A DNA stretch of 64,000 bases, from assembly GCF_004369205.1 (NCBI RefSeq), contig NZ_QFGA01000002.1, forward strand, positions 248,001-312,000, read 5' to 3'. The notes under the pieces are model-generated. The model saw only the letters and a list, made by a program, of their open reading frames with translations. It had not been told where the DNA came from and searched no databases. Shown piece by piece: positions 1-9,424 of this stretch (positions are counted from its first letter, which is position 1; every line of letters starts with the position of its first letter). The stretch is from Pelotomaculum schinkii (GTDB lineage: Bacteria > Bacillota > Desulfotomaculia > Desulfotomaculales > Pelotomaculaceae). Both the position numbers and the translations under genes were made by a program.

Positions 1-4
1 TCTG

Positions 5-206
5 CTAGACCATGTTGAAGTCTTCCTTATTAATAATGGCAGGCATAAAATCGGGGTGGACGAATTGTTCTTCCTTGTCCACCCCGACCTTCTTGCCTTT
101 CATTTTGCTTACCTTGGTAGTACCACAACGTAAGGTTCCGATATGGGCGTCGTTTCTCAAGATCCCCTTTACGCTAGTGGCATACCACAAATCTCTCTGC
201 GTCCAG
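5..206 (-). pseudogene. Serine site-specific recombinase fragment
   Basis: The reading frame contains the segment NWTQRDLWYATSVKGILRN followed by a GTLRCG-type motif and a VHPDFMPAI motif. These are characteristic of the recombinase domain that follows the catalytic domain in large serine recombinases (SpoIVCA/phage integrase type). Only about 65 residues survive. The frame is closed by a TAA just upstream of NWTQRD and by a TAG after the NMV near position 5, where intact proteins usually read on. Neither the catalytic N-terminal resolvase domain nor the C-terminal coiled coil is present, so this is a decayed internal piece, probably from a former prophage or integrative element to the left of the window. 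The domain assignment is fairly secure; the origin is inference. Confidence 0.7.
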
Positions 207-410
207 TTCGGTTTTTACGGGATTGCCATGGTTATATCTGGAACAGGGGTAAGCTCGCTGCTTGGCAAGCCTTATATTAGTCTACCGACAGCGGGTGGGC
301 GCTCCTAAAAGTTCGGGCGGCTGGAGTATCGATACAGTTTTCGCTATCTGCTGCCTGGTATTGGAATTTAACCTGGTCACAGTTCTGGCCGGCAGAAATA
401 GCGATGGTTA

Positions 411-2489
411 TTAGTGGAATAAAACGGAAGCAATAATTAGGGCAATGGTACCTGCAACTTTGATTAGCGGGTTCATGGCAGGTCCGGAAGTATCCTTGCA
501 GGGGTCGCCGACAGTGTCGCCGATAACCGCTGCCTGGTGGACCGGGTTGGGCTTGCCGTCGATCTTTTTACCGCCCAGGTTGCCCGCTTCAATCCACTTC
601 TTGGCATTATCCCAGGCGCCGCCGGCGTTGGCTAGGAACAGGGCCATCAGAACGCCGGTGGCGGTCAAACCGGCCAGGTAACCGGCCAAGGCCAGCGCGC
701 CCAGGCCAAAGCCCACAACTAGCGGCACGATAACAGCCACAAGGCCGGGGAAGATCATCTTGCTGATGGCGGCGCCGGTGGCGATACTGACGCAGCGGGC
801 ATAGTCCGGCTTGGCCTCGCCTTCCATAATCCCCGAAATTTCACGGAATTGGCGGCGCACTTCGTTCACCATACCGAAAGCGGCATCACCCACGGCACGC
901 ATGGTGGCAGAGCCGACAACAAAAGGAATGGATGCGCCAAGCAGGAGTCCCACCAGCACCGTCGGGTTGTTCAGGTTGATAACCAGGTGGCCATTCGTCA
1001 ATAGATGCGCAAGTTTCGGGTTCCTGGCCACTTCGTCGGCAAAGGCCTGGAAGAGGGCTAAAGCTGTAAGCGCCGCCGAACCGATGGCAAAACCCTTGGC
1101 GATGGCAGCGGTGGTGTTGCCCACAGCGTCCAGCCTGTCGGTCTTTTCACGGACTTCTTCAGGCAATTCGGCCATCTCAGCAATACCGCCGGCGTTGTCG
1201 GCGACGGGGCCGAAGGAGTCCATAGCCACCACTATGCCGGCGGTGGATAGCATACCCATGGCAGCCATGGCAATACCGTAAATGGCATGGCTTGGGTCAA
1301 CCCAACTAGCAGCCCAGAAAGCGAAATAAATCGCGCCCGCAAAGAACACCATCGGATAGAACACCGACTCCATCCCTACCGCCAGGCCATGGATGACGTT
1401 GGTGGCCGGCCCGGTCTTGGAGGCCTCGGCGATCCGCAGGCAGGGCGGTTTGTTATTAGCGGTGTAATATTCGGTCAGGGCGCCGATAGCAATGTTAACA
1501 ATCAACCCGGCGGCAACCGCCAGAAAAATACCCACGCCATCCCTGCCGGGGAAAGTCCTGGTAGATAATAAGTATACGCCGATAGCGGTCATAAGATTGG
1601 TGGCCCACAGGCCCACATTAAGAGCCGTCTGCGGGTTGCCGCCTTCACCGGTACGTACAAAAAAAGTGCCGATAATAGAAGCGATAATCCCAATCGCTCC
1701 TACCAACAGTGGGAAAAGGGCGCCCTTGGGCCCGAAAATACTATTACCGATAATCATAGCGGCGATGGTGGTCGCGGCGTATGACTCGAACAGATCGGCG
1801 CCCATACCGGCGGTATCGCCTACGTTGTCACCCACGTTATCGGCGATAGTAGCCGGATTACGCGGGTCATCTTCGGGAATACCGGCTTCAACCTTACCTA
1901 CAAGGTCTGCGCCCACATCGGCAGCCTTGGTGTAAATACCGCCGCCGACCCTGGCAAAGAACGCGATGGCAGATGCGCCAAAGGCAAAGCTGTTGATAAC
2001 AACGGCGTCTTTATAAATAAGGAATAAAACAGAAACTCCCAATAGGCCTAAACCTGCTACAGACAGTCCCATAACTGAGCCGGCGCGGAAGGAAACATTC
2101 AGTGCTTTGCCCAAGCCAAAACTACGAGCAGCTTCCGCAGTCCGAGCGTTTGATTTGGTAGTGCTGTTCATTCCGATGTATCCTGCAATAGCTGAACAAA
2201 CAGCACCCACGAGGAATGATATCATCAAAGGAATTCCTTTAACCCGGGGATCAAGCATAGGCAACACTAATACAAGTAATATTGCAACAACAATAGTAAA
2301 AGGTATCAGGGTTTTGTACTGCCGGTTCAGATAGGCCATGGCGCCTTCCTGAACCGCTTCCGAAATCTCTTTCATTTTGGGGGTGCCCATGGATTCTTTC
2401 ATAATGCTTGCAAATGTTGCAAGCGCAAAAAGAAGGGCGACTGCCCCGGTTATTACGCCGTACCAAGCAAGTGTCATTGTTTCCTGCAC
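411..2489 (-). CDS. hppA: Membrane-bound proton/sodium-translocating pyrophosphatase
   Basis: This integral membrane pump couples pyrophosphate hydrolysis to H+ or Na+ export, saving the energy of PPi made during acyl-CoA activation. The protein is about 690 residues with some 16 hydrophobic segments, the usual family size. It carries the substrate-binding [11 protein letters not shown] and DNVGDNVGD motifs (about residues 190-225) and a second acidic region near the C-terminus ([15 protein letters not shown]). The segment [10 protein letters not shown] has Ala where K+-independent enzymes have Lys, which points to the K+-dependent class; H+ versus Na+ specificity cannot be read. I chose the GTG at 2489 because an AGGAGG lies 11 bases upstream (2501-2506). 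The same frame extends 15 codons further to 2534 without a good site. It is transcribed alone. Confidence 0.95.
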   Translation of the reverse strand: MQETMTLAWYGVITGAVALLFALATFASIMKESMGTPKMKEISEAVQEGAMAYLNRQYKTLIPFTIVVAILLVLVLPMLDPRVKGIPLMISFLVGAVCSAIAGYIGMNSTTKSNARTAEAARSFGLGKALNVSFRAGSVMGLSVAGLGLLGVSVLFLIYKDAVVINSFAFGASAIAFFARVGGGIYTKAADVGADLVGKVEAGIPEDDPRNPATIADNVGDNVGDTAGMGADLFESYAATTIAAMIIGNSIFGPKGALFPLLVGAIGIIASIIGTFFVRTGEGGNPQTALNVGLWATNLMTAIGVYLLSTRTFPGRDGVGIFLAVAAGLIVNIAIGALTEYYTANNKPPCLRIAEASKTGPATNVIHGLAVGMESVFYPMVFFAGAIYFAFWAASWVDPSHAIYGIAMAAMGMLSTAGIVVAMDSFGPVADNAGGIAEMAELPEEVREKTDRLDAVGNTTAAIAKGFAIGSAALTALALFQAFADEVARNPKLAHLLTNGHLVINLNNPTVLVGLLLGASIPFVVGSATMRAVGDAAFGMVNEVRRQFREISGIMEGEAKPDYARCVSIATGAAISKMIFPGLVAVIVPLVVGFGLGALALAGYLAGLTATGVLMALFLANAGGAWDNAKKWIEAGNLGGKKIDGKPNPVHQAAVIGDTVGDPCKDTSGPAMNPLIKVAGTIALIIASVLFH

Positions 2490-2679
2490 TTCTAAGCTAA
2501 CCTCCTTAGACCTTTTCTGAAAATTTTCCAACAAAGCTCAACTGCTATAATAGCAATCTTTCAGACCTCATCTTGTATTAATATTTTTCCACTTATCGTA
2601 AAGTACGATTTTTATATCTAAAACCTCAAATAATCCAAAATATTTGATATATTTCAGGAAATAACATCATAATGGATAA

Positions 2680-2716
2680 GATATGAGATCTCACATTTTG
2701 TGCGGGATCTCATATC
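2680..2716 (-). terminator. Long inverted repeat downstream of the acyl-CoA synthetase gene
   Basis: GATATGAGATC at 2680-2690 pairs perfectly with GATCTCATATC at 2706-2716, and the 15-base loop can pair further (CAC/GTG). It sits about 100 bases beyond the stop of the minus-strand gene ending at 2820 and before hppA. There is no clear U-tract, so it may be a terminator or an mRNA-stabilising hairpin. The rest of the roughly 330-base gap (2490-2819) is AT-rich and should hold the hppA promoter. Confidence 0.5.
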
Positions 2717-2819
2717 ATCCTTGGGAACTTTACTTCTTTTTTTCTACTCTAACAATACATTTTCATGATACGTGGCGATGCCGGTGGCATGTAGAACGCC
2801 TTAGTTGCCGATTCTCCAA

Positions 2820-4238
2820 CTAACCAATCATTTTTTTAATTTTCGCGTATTTTCTTAAAGCAACCATAGCATTAACAGCTTGTTCCGGTGTAGGATAAGC
2901 GGGAATGCCGTGGTCCCTGAGCTTCATTATCGATTCGTTGCATTCGCCTCCACCCTGGCATTCCATGATAAACGGCTTCCCGAGGTGTTTATAGGTTTCA
3001 TAAATCTCAATGGCGATGTCGGTCACAGCAGGGACGTCGGTGACGGCTGTAGGGCAGATAGAACCTATAACACCGTCGACGTTCGGGTCACGTAGGGCCT
3101 GCCTGAAAGCTCCCTTATACTGAATGGGGGAAGCCGTGCCGGCAATGTCCACAGGGTTCAGGGGCGAACCGAACATGGGCATGTAAGCCCTGATTTTCTG
3201 AATAAGACTAGGAGAAATATCTTTCAGTTCAGTTAAGGGCATGCCGACTCTTTCAAAGTGATCGCAGGCCAGCAAGCCTGAACCGCCGCCATTTGTGATC
3301 ATAACTACATTATCACTTTTTAATTCGGGTTGCATACCTAGGGCAAGGGAAATATCTAAAAACTCCTGCCATGTGCCGGCCCTGATAGCTCCGGCTTTTT
3401 CAAAAATCTTATCGTAGTAAGCATCATCAGTACCTTCGTTTTCAGATGCGGTATGGGCAAAAGCCGCTTTAACCCCGATCTTGGATCCTCCGACCTTGAT
3501 AGCTACTACCGGTTTTTCACGGACAACAGACTGGCAGGCCTTAACATATGCTTCCGGAGAATCCAGGCCCTCTATATACGTGGAAATGCATTTGGTATTG
3601 GGATCTTTAGCTCCGTAAGCGACAAACTCGGCAAAGTCCACATCTGCCTTGTTGCCCAGGCCGACGAAAAAGCTCATGCCAAAATGGGAAGTCTGTGAAG
3701 TCCCCAGGGCGGCCAGCAGGTTTGCTCCCGACTGGGATATCATTGCCACCGGGCCCTTAATGGGCAGATAGGGGATAAAACCACAGTTGAAGTTAAGATA
3801 AGGACTGCCCATTCCAACCAGGTTAGGACCAATCAGAGGCAGCTTGTTGTCCCGGCAAAACTGAGTCAGGCGGTTTTGCAGGTCTCCCCTGCCGATTTCC
3901 TTAAAAGCGCTTGTAGCAATAACTGTCATTTTAGCCTTTTTAGCCACGGCATGTTCCAGAACCATTTTCACCAGATGAGCGGGGACAGCGACAAAGACCA
4001 AGTCCACCTCACCCGGAATATCCATGACGGTCTTATATGCTTTTAAGCCGTGGATCTTCTCCGCCCGTGGGTTAACCGGATAGATGGTCCCCTTATAACC
4101 CCAGTTTTTCAAGCCTTCGATAACCTTGTAACCGACTTTGGTACTATAACGTGAAGCGCCTACAACAGCGATGGAAGAGGGGCTGAGGGCATACTTCAAA
4201 TTATCAACCACATATTGACGAGGAGCGCTGATTTTCAT
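2820..4238 (-). CDS. ADP-forming acetyl/acyl-CoA synthetase alpha-type protein
   Basis: This 472-residue protein matches the alpha half of NDP-forming acyl-CoA synthetases. It has an N-terminal CoA-binding Rossmann fold (IAVVGASR, residues 23-30), a succinyl-CoA-ligase-like domain (GPVAMISQSGA, 162-172), and a region around AHTASENEGT that places H262 at the position of the phosphorylated histidine. The ATP-grasp beta half (about 230 residues) is absent from the protein and from its neighbours. It therefore needs a partner encoded elsewhere, or acts as a CoA-binding regulator. Its ATG directly follows the stop of the upstream regulator gene (4239), and the site GGAGGAGGAATAA gives tight coupling. 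The likely role is acyl-CoA to acid plus ATP in fermentative or syntrophic energy conservation. Confidence 0.85.
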   Translation of the reverse strand: MKISAPRQYVVDNLKYALSPSSIAVVGASRYSTKVGYKVIEGLKNWGYKGTIYPVNPRAEKIHGLKAYKTVMDIPGEVDLVFVAVPAHLVKMVLEHAVAKKAKMTVIATSAFKEIGRGDLQNRLTQFCRDNKLPLIGPNLVGMGSPYLNFNCGFIPYLPIKGPVAMISQSGANLLAALGTSQTSHFGMSFFVGLGNKADVDFAEFVAYGAKDPNTKCISTYIEGLDSPEAYVKACQSVVREKPVVAIKVGGSKIGVKAAFAHTASENEGTDDAYYDKIFEKAGAIRAGTWQEFLDISLALGMQPELKSDNVVMITNGGGSGLLACDHFERVGMPLTELKDISPSLIQKIRAYMPMFGSPLNPVDIAGTASPIQYKGAFRQALRDPNVDGVIGSICPTAVTDVPAVTDIAIEIYETYKHLGKPFIMECQGGGECNESIMKLRDHGIPAYPTPEQAVNAMVALRKYAKIKKMIG

Positions 4239-5471
4239 TTATTCCTCCTCCTTCCTGGCCATGCTGCATTTTATTCCGTCTTTCACAGTGCGGTCCTGGA
4301 GGAAATCGTCGGTAAACACACATTCTTCCCAAAAACCGTTCTGGTCGTCCATCCGGCATACCCAGCGCCGGAATTGCCTGTAGATATCGGCTTCTTTTAT
4401 GTCTTCGATCTCGCTGTAAGAGTTGAGTTTTTCCTTCAAAGCTTTGGTATCCGAAATTTCATTATAGGCCCAGACAGATATATCATATAAAGAATCAGTA
4501 AATTCAACGACGTTATTCAGTTCCGGAATCCGTGACAGTTCATCGGCAATTTGAGCCTTGCGATAACTGGGTATAGTTTGGAACAAACGTATTACATATG
4601 CATGGTTGGTAAGGCCAAGCTTCATAAAATTAAGGTGAAACAGGGGAACCAGTATACGTTTGTTTTCTACGACATCTTTGATTCCGGCCAACATTTCTTT
4701 TGGATCCAGGCCTGAAATATCAGCCAGGACTTTGAAGTCAAAAAGCTCTTCCATTGGTTTTTTAGTGTTCAAGGCCTGGATAATTTTTAAATCCGTCAGG
4801 TCCATCTTGTCCTGTATTTTTGCCAACTTTTCCAACTGATCCTTGCCCCAGAAAAGTTCACGGTAGGAATCTCCAGGCGCGTCCCACATATTGACATTAG
4901 ATTCCCGGATGTCACGGCGGATCGGGCAAAGATGCACAAACTCTATTTCCGGGTTGTTTTTCCAGGGTTCAATAACATCGGCCAGCAGGTTATCCAAAAC
5001 CCTCATATGGTTTCCGTTAAAATAATCAAAATCGCCGCTGCATTCATAACCGGTACAGATATCATCCTTGTTTTGATACCATTCTGATAATTTTGCCTTG
5101 GTCTCCCTGGGAGTGTTTTCTTTTAGTTTAACAAGCCAGTAATATAGCCCCCATCCGTAGACCTGGGTGGCGGGATTCATCACAAACATAATCAGGTGTT
5201 CATCATAGAGCCTGTGCAGCCGTTTAACAATTTCATTTTTACCCAACCCAACAGCTTTGGACAGGTAATCCATGTTGAAGACGTCGGGATGGATCTGGTA
5301 TGAGGATTTTGCCACGTTATACGCGCTCATGGCTGCGTCGTCCAGCGGTACGATACCCGGTTCTGAAAAGCCAATCCCTCTGGGTGCAAAAAAGTAATCT
5401 CTCATCCACTCTTGCCTTTGATCACTACCAAGCATATAAGCTGGTGCATCTTTTTGTTGTTTATCAGACAT
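4239..5471 (-). CDS. Double Lrp/AsnC-like winged-helix regulator
   Basis: This 410-residue soluble protein contains two winged-helix units. One lies around residues 65-110 (MDYLSKAVGLGKNEIVKRL) and the second around 225-275 (DLTDLKIIQAL through ISGLDPKEML). Each is followed by a stretch resembling the RAM/Lrp effector fold. The tandem arrangement resembles Lrp-type proteins such as the siroheme decarboxylases AhbA/AhbB, but no heme-related genes are nearby. Because it sits immediately upstream of, and coupled to, the acyl-CoA synthetase gene, a regulator or acyl-CoA-responsive partner is the likelier role. The start is supported by AAAGGAGG 7 bases upstream of the ATG. The exact function is unknown. 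Confidence 0.7.
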   Translation of the reverse strand: MSDKQQKDAPAYMLGSDQRQEWMRDYFFAPRGIGFSEPGIVPLDDAAMSAYNVAKSSYQIHPDVFNMDYLSKAVGLGKNEIVKRLHRLYDEHLIMFVMNPATQVYGWGLYYWLVKLKENTPRETKAKLSEWYQNKDDICTGYECSGDFDYFNGNHMRVLDNLLADVIEPWKNNPEIEFVHLCPIRRDIRESNVNMWDAPGDSYRELFWGKDQLEKLAKIQDKMDLTDLKIIQALNTKKPMEELFDFKVLADISGLDPKEMLAGIKDVVENKRILVPLFHLNFMKLGLTNHAYVIRLFQTIPSYRKAQIADELSRIPELNNVVEFTDSLYDISVWAYNEISDTKALKEKLNSYSEIEDIKEADIYRQFRRWVCRMDDQNGFWEECVFTDDFLQDRTVKDGIKCSMARKEEE

Positions 5472-5593
5472 TTTTTGACCTCCTTTTTGATTTTTCTTAA
5501 TATCTACTTAAAAAACAATTACAAAGGTATCTACCCCCCCATAACCTGTTTTGCAAAGATACCACACATACGGGATTGATAATGATTTTATTA

Positions 5594-5617
5594 AGTTGCT
5601 TATAGTACTAAGCAACT
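5594..5617. promoter_or_regulatory. Perfect inverted repeat, candidate operator of the 5471 operon
   Basis: AGTTGCTTA (5594-5602) and TAAGCAACT (5609-5617) form a perfect 9-bp inverted repeat with a 6-base centre. It lies about 125 bases upstream of the start of the Lrp-like gene and downstream of a separate terminator, where an operator would be expected. Which protein binds it is not known; the Lrp-like protein is one candidate. Confidence 0.4.
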
Positions 5618-5660
5618 AATATGCCAGAGAAGTGTTTTAAAGAAAAAGGCATAAAAACTC

Positions 5661-5700
5661 AAAAAATAGCCTCTACATTAAAAATTAACGTAGAGGCTTA
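5661..5700 (-). terminator. Rho-independent terminator of the sigma-54 activator gene
   Basis: On the minus strand AGCCTCTAC pairs with GTAGAGGCT (5668-5676 with 5690-5698) and is followed directly by six T residues (5661-5666). It lies about 90 bases past the stop codon at 5792 and separates that gene from the Lrp-like operon. Confidence 0.85.
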
Positions 5701-5791
5701 TGTCCTAAAATTGAATCATAGATATATTTAAATCCAATGAAAACTTATGAGGACAAAGAAAATCAATAAGTGTTAGAATTTCTATCAGGTG

Positions 5792-7771
5792 TTAGTTTTC
5801 ATAACACCCTATTTGATATTTCCTCATTTTACAGTAAAGTGTATTCCGGGCAATCCCTAAAATTTTAGCTGTTTGACTTAAATTTCCCCTGCTTATATCC
5901 AGAGCTTGTTGAATCGACTGCTTTTCTGCTTCCTCCAAAGAAAGCGTTCCTGTGGATGTTTTATTGTACTGCGGTTTAGATGTAGTAATATATCCAGGAA
6001 GGTGTTCAGGCAAAATGTAACCATTTTCCGCAAAGAGCGCCGCCCTTTCCAGGGCGTTTTCCAATTCACGGACGTTTCCGGGCCAATGGTAATTAAGTAA
6101 AATCTCCCTTGTATTTTTACTTAAAGAATATTTTTTTCCACGCTTCCGGGAATGTTTTTCAAGAAAATATTCAATTAACAGAGGTATGTCACCATTTCGC
6201 TGAGACAAAGGGGGAATATTTATAGATATTATATTTAACCTCCAGTAAAGATCCTCCCTGAAACTACCCTCCGCCACCATCCTTGACAGGTCCTTGTTCG
6301 TGGCGGCGATGACCCTGACGTCCACCGGTACAACTTTCGCACCGCCTAACCGTGTAACTTCTTTTTCCTGTAAAACCCTTAATAGCCTTACCTGGAGGTC
6401 TTTAGGCATTTCCCCTATTTCATCTAAAAAGATTGTCCCGCCCACCGCAAGTTCAAATTTCCCAGGGCGGCCGCCCTGGCATGCCCCTGTAAAAGCCCCC
6501 TTCTCATAACCAAAAAATTCGCTTTCTATCAGTTCTTTTGGTATCGCCCCGCAATTAACGGCTATAAAGGGGCCCTCCGCCCGGAAACCTGCATTGTGAA
6601 TAGCTTGAGCAAATAATTCCTTTCCAGTCCCGCTTTCACCAAACAGCAGTACGTTAGAAGATTCCCTGGCAGCTATGTTTGCCAATCGTTTAACTTCCTG
6701 GATTTCCCTGCTGTTCCCTATTATGCTGTCAAAAGTAAATTTTGCTTTGCTGTTATTTTTAGAAGCTAAGTTTTTTTGTTCTTTAGCTTCCCTGAAGACA
6801 CCTATAACTCCAGCGATTTCACCATCGTCTTTTAATATGGGAATACTATTTAAAAATATTTTCCCCCGTTTGGAATCAAGAATAACCTCTTGGTTGCGAC
6901 AACCTTTTTCGGAATCAAATGTTTTTAGCGTAACCGGGTGAAAATCCAGGATTTCACTCGCTTTCCTGCCGACTGCTTGTTCATGATTGATTGATAGGAG
7001 CCCTCCTGCGCTCTTGTTGATATCCCTGATTATTCCTTTCCTATCAATCGTCACAACCGCTTCTGCAACCGAATCAAATACAGCCTTATAATATTGGCTT
7101 ATCACATGAAGATTTTCTCTTGTCTTCATAACCAGCAGGTGATTTTCAATTGCCATTTCAGCCGCCACCAGTATGCCGAAGATTTGGCAGTTAATTTTCT
7201 TCACCATTTGGAAGCTCATGGCAAAACCCAGTACCCCAATAATTTTCCCCTCTGGATCTTTGATAGGCACTGCCGAACAAGCCCGCTCCTTTAGCTTCAT
7301 GCAGTATTTTTCTTCAGCAATAAACGGCACGGGGACTCCCTCTGCCAGTACCATTGCGACAGCTGTTGTGCCCACCGCCTGCTCGCTCCAGCTAACCCCA
7401 ATACCAAAGTTCAAGTTGTCCTCGAAGTCTCTTAATATTTTTTTGTCCCCTACAACATACAATACCCAGCCCTCATTATCCGTCAAAAAAACAACATAAC
7501 CCGAACCTTTTATCATTTGATACATCTTATCCATATAAGGCTTGACTACTCTCAAAAAGTTTTCATTTTGCTCTAACTTTCCGGTTAGCTCCGCACTAGA
7601 TAATATTTTCGTACTTTCCCCACCATAAGGATCAATGCCCAACCTTTTACACCTTTGCCAGGATGAAAGAATCGCCCGGTTAACTTTAACCGGCTGTTTA
7701 TCATACTTTATAAAATTCTGCCATTCCTCTTTAAGTAAGGAGTTGTTTTTTCTTAATTGAGCAAGCGACAT
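5792..7771 (-). CDS. Sigma-54-dependent transcriptional activator (GAF-PAS-AAA-Fis)
   Basis: This 659-residue enhancer-binding protein is of the AcoR type. It has a GAF domain (about 60-215), a PAS domain (225-330), an AAA+ sigma-54 interaction domain (345-580) and a C-terminal Fis-type helix-turn-helix (617-655, NLSQTAKILGIARNTLYCKM). The AAA+ domain shows Walker A GESGTGKE (378-385), the sigma-54 contact loop GAFTGA (425-430) and Walker B FLDEIGEM. It lacks a receiver domain, so it probably senses a small molecule through GAF/PAS and drives an operon with a -24/-12 promoter. No convincing -24/-12 site was found in front of the adjacent Lrp-like operon, so its target is unknown. It has its own terminator. 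Confidence 0.93.
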   Translation of the reverse strand: MSLAQLRKNNSLLKEEWQNFIKYDKQPVKVNRAILSSWQRCKRLGIDPYGGESTKILSSAELTGKLEQNENFLRVVKPYMDKMYQMIKGSGYVVFLTDNEGWVLYVVGDKKILRDFEDNLNFGIGVSWSEQAVGTTAVAMVLAEGVPVPFIAEEKYCMKLKERACSAVPIKDPEGKIIGVLGFAMSFQMVKKINCQIFGILVAAEMAIENHLLVMKTRENLHVISQYYKAVFDSVAEAVVTIDRKGIIRDINKSAGGLLSINHEQAVGRKASEILDFHPVTLKTFDSEKGCRNQEVILDSKRGKIFLNSIPILKDDGEIAGVIGVFREAKEQKNLASKNNSKAKFTFDSIIGNSREIQEVKRLANIAARESSNVLLFGESGTGKELFAQAIHNAGFRAEGPFIAVNCGAIPKELIESEFFGYEKGAFTGACQGGRPGKFELAVGGTIFLDEIGEMPKDLQVRLLRVLQEKEVTRLGGAKVVPVDVRVIAATNKDLSRMVAEGSFREDLYWRLNIISINIPPLSQRNGDIPLLIEYFLEKHSRKRGKKYSLSKNTREILLNYHWPGNVRELENALERAALFAENGYILPEHLPGYITTSKPQYNKTSTGTLSLEEAEKQSIQQALDISRGNLSQTAKILGIARNTLYCKMRKYQIGCYEN

Positions 7772-8065
7772 AATGAAGACTCCTTGTTTCTTTATTGCTG
7801 CAGATTGCCCAAGCTAACACTAATTCTACCGTGAAAACCTACTGCAAGCCGAATCTAACCAAGCGTCAACATCATAACAGGCGTCTTTCTTGTTATATAA
7901 GATACTTATATGGCTTTCTTAATTAATTATTATATCATACCCATGAAATATCGCTACTTTCACAACTTGCCAATAATGCTGTCAAGTTAAAGTAGGTTGT
8001 TCCCGATAATTTTCAATGTAACTCAACCAAATAATAAATTTGACAACATACCGGATTACAAAAAT

Positions 8066-8323
8066 TCAAAAAACGTAGGTGGCCGTGTCGTTGACTACCA
8101 CCCCCATCATGGTCTCATCAATATGCCGACGGGGTGGCTCCGGGAACATGTCTACAAAAGTAGAGTCCGTCGTTTCTCCCATTATACCATGCGTAGGCTC
8201 CCCGGTACCTAAACATAATTTATTTTCAACAACATCATGAGTTATTGGTTTTATCATCCACGATTTTATCAGTTGATTTATTTTCTTTTTTAAGAGCATT
8301 AAACTCATCTTATGATAAAGCAA
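8066..8323 (-). other. Unidentified open frame, possible gene remnant
   Basis: An 85-codon frame has a coding-like central part (LCLGTGEPTHGIMGETTD and a PEPPRRHIDETMMG stretch) but no convincing ribosome binding site, and it ends abruptly. I do not recognise the family. It lies in the gap between the sigma-54 activator and the IS21 element (7772-8383), next to a known insertion scar, so it may be what is left of a gene damaged by insertion or deletion. The rest of the gap holds the AT-rich promoter region of the activator gene and nothing else I can name. Confidence 0.25.
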
Positions 8324-8383
8324 TTAAAATATTAAAAGCATTTACTACATTCCATTGTATATTCCGCTAAGAAAAAACACCTA

Positions 8384-8423
8384 GACCGCCGAAGTTGAAC
8401 ACTAAGACCGTTTAAATTGAACA
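8384..8423. repeat. IS21 left-end multiple terminal repeats
   Basis: Two 18-base repeats of the form GACCGNNNNANNTTGAACA are separated by CTAA (8384-8401 and 8406-8423). They are inverted relative to the TGTTCA-NNN-CGGTC repeats at the right end. These are the expected transposase binding sites. Confidence 0.7.
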
Positions 8424-8677
8424 ATCATTCCGTAGTGGCTGTACATTGATAACTAAAGGATCACATGGTATACTCAAACTGCTTTTACTTTTAAGCAGGA
8501 TAGGGCAACACTGAGGAGTGACCCGAGCGGCTTAAGAGTTTTGCGGGGAGAGTGATGCCGGTGAGCGTCGCTCTTTTTTTGTTAAAAGCAACATAACATC
8601 ACTCTCTTTGGAAAACTAAGCGATAAACCTCGGGAGTTTGAGGGCAGAGCCCTCAATAGCCGTAAGGCTGTTTTGAA

Positions 8678-9424
8678 TTATCTGTCGGCAATACCCTTGC
8701 GCTCCCGCATAGAGTTTTTACCGTCGATAAAAATGGTGTAGGAATCATGCACAATGCGATCTGAAATGGCATCGGCCAGTGTCGGTTCGCCAATTTTATG
8801 ATACCAACCGCCGATCTCAAACTGGGAACAGAATATGGTAGAAGCTTTTTTGTAACGAGATTCTACGATCTCAAGCAGATCGCGGGCTTCGCTTTCCTTG
8901 AGCGGAAACAGAAGCCATTCATCCAAAATGAGCAGCTTTACCTGTTTGTAAGCTTTGATGACCTTGCGGTATGTCCCCTCACCGCGTGCAATGGCCAATT
9001 CACCCAGCAGATCGGGAAGCCGTACATATTTAACCGTGTAAAAGTTTCGGTTGGCAGCCATGCCAAAAGCATTTGAGAGGTAGGTTTTTCCGCTGCCCGT
9101 GGCTCCAAGGATTATGATGTTATGGGCTTCTTGGATGTAGTTACAGCTAGCCAAGCGGATGATTTGAGCTTTGTCGAGTTTGCGATCGTCATGATACTCA
9201 ATGTTCTCAATACAAGCGTCATTGAAGGCAAAACCCGCGTTTTTGATCAAGCGCGACAGCCGATTGTTTTTACGGGCTGCCCATTCGGCATCGATCAGCA
9301 GACCGAAGCGTTCTTCAAAAGCCATGTCAGACAAGTTTGCGTTTTTGAGCTGTTCCCGGAATGCTGCGGCCATGACACTAAGCTTCATTTCGTGAAGCTT
9401 GGTTACGGTCGAATCGTTTAGCAT
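8678..9424 (-). CDS. istB: IS21-family helper ATPase IstB
   Basis: A 248-residue AAA+ ATPase that assists the IstA transposase in target selection and strand transfer. Walker A is GATGSGKTYL and Walker B is LLILDEW. The N-terminal region matches the IstB family and the length is typical. It overlaps istA by 7 bases (9418-9424), the usual translationally coupled arrangement in IS21 elements, and shares its promoter. All core motifs are intact, so the element may still be active. Confidence 0.95.
   Translation of the reverse strand: MLNDSTVTKLHEMKLSVMAAAFREQLKNANLSDMAFEERFGLLIDAEWAARKNNRLSRLIKNAGFAFNDACIENIEYHDDRKLDKAQIIRLASCNYIQEAHNIIILGATGSGKTYLSNAFGMAANRNFYTVKYVRLPDLLGELAIARGEGTYRKVIKAYKQVKLLILDEWLLFPLKESEARDLLEIVESRYKKASTIFCSQFEIGGWYHKIGEPTLADAISDRIVHDSYTIFIDGKNSMRERKGIADR

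Noticed and set aside
5521-5580. Sigma-54 promoter for the Lrp-like operon
   Set aside because: A TTGCA exists on the minus strand but the GG to GC spacing is 7 rather than 10 bases and no TGGCAC fits.
8521-8580. Terminator at GAGC-GTC-GCTC plus T-run in the IS21 left region
   Set aside because: The stem is only 4 bp and no plus-strand gene precedes it.
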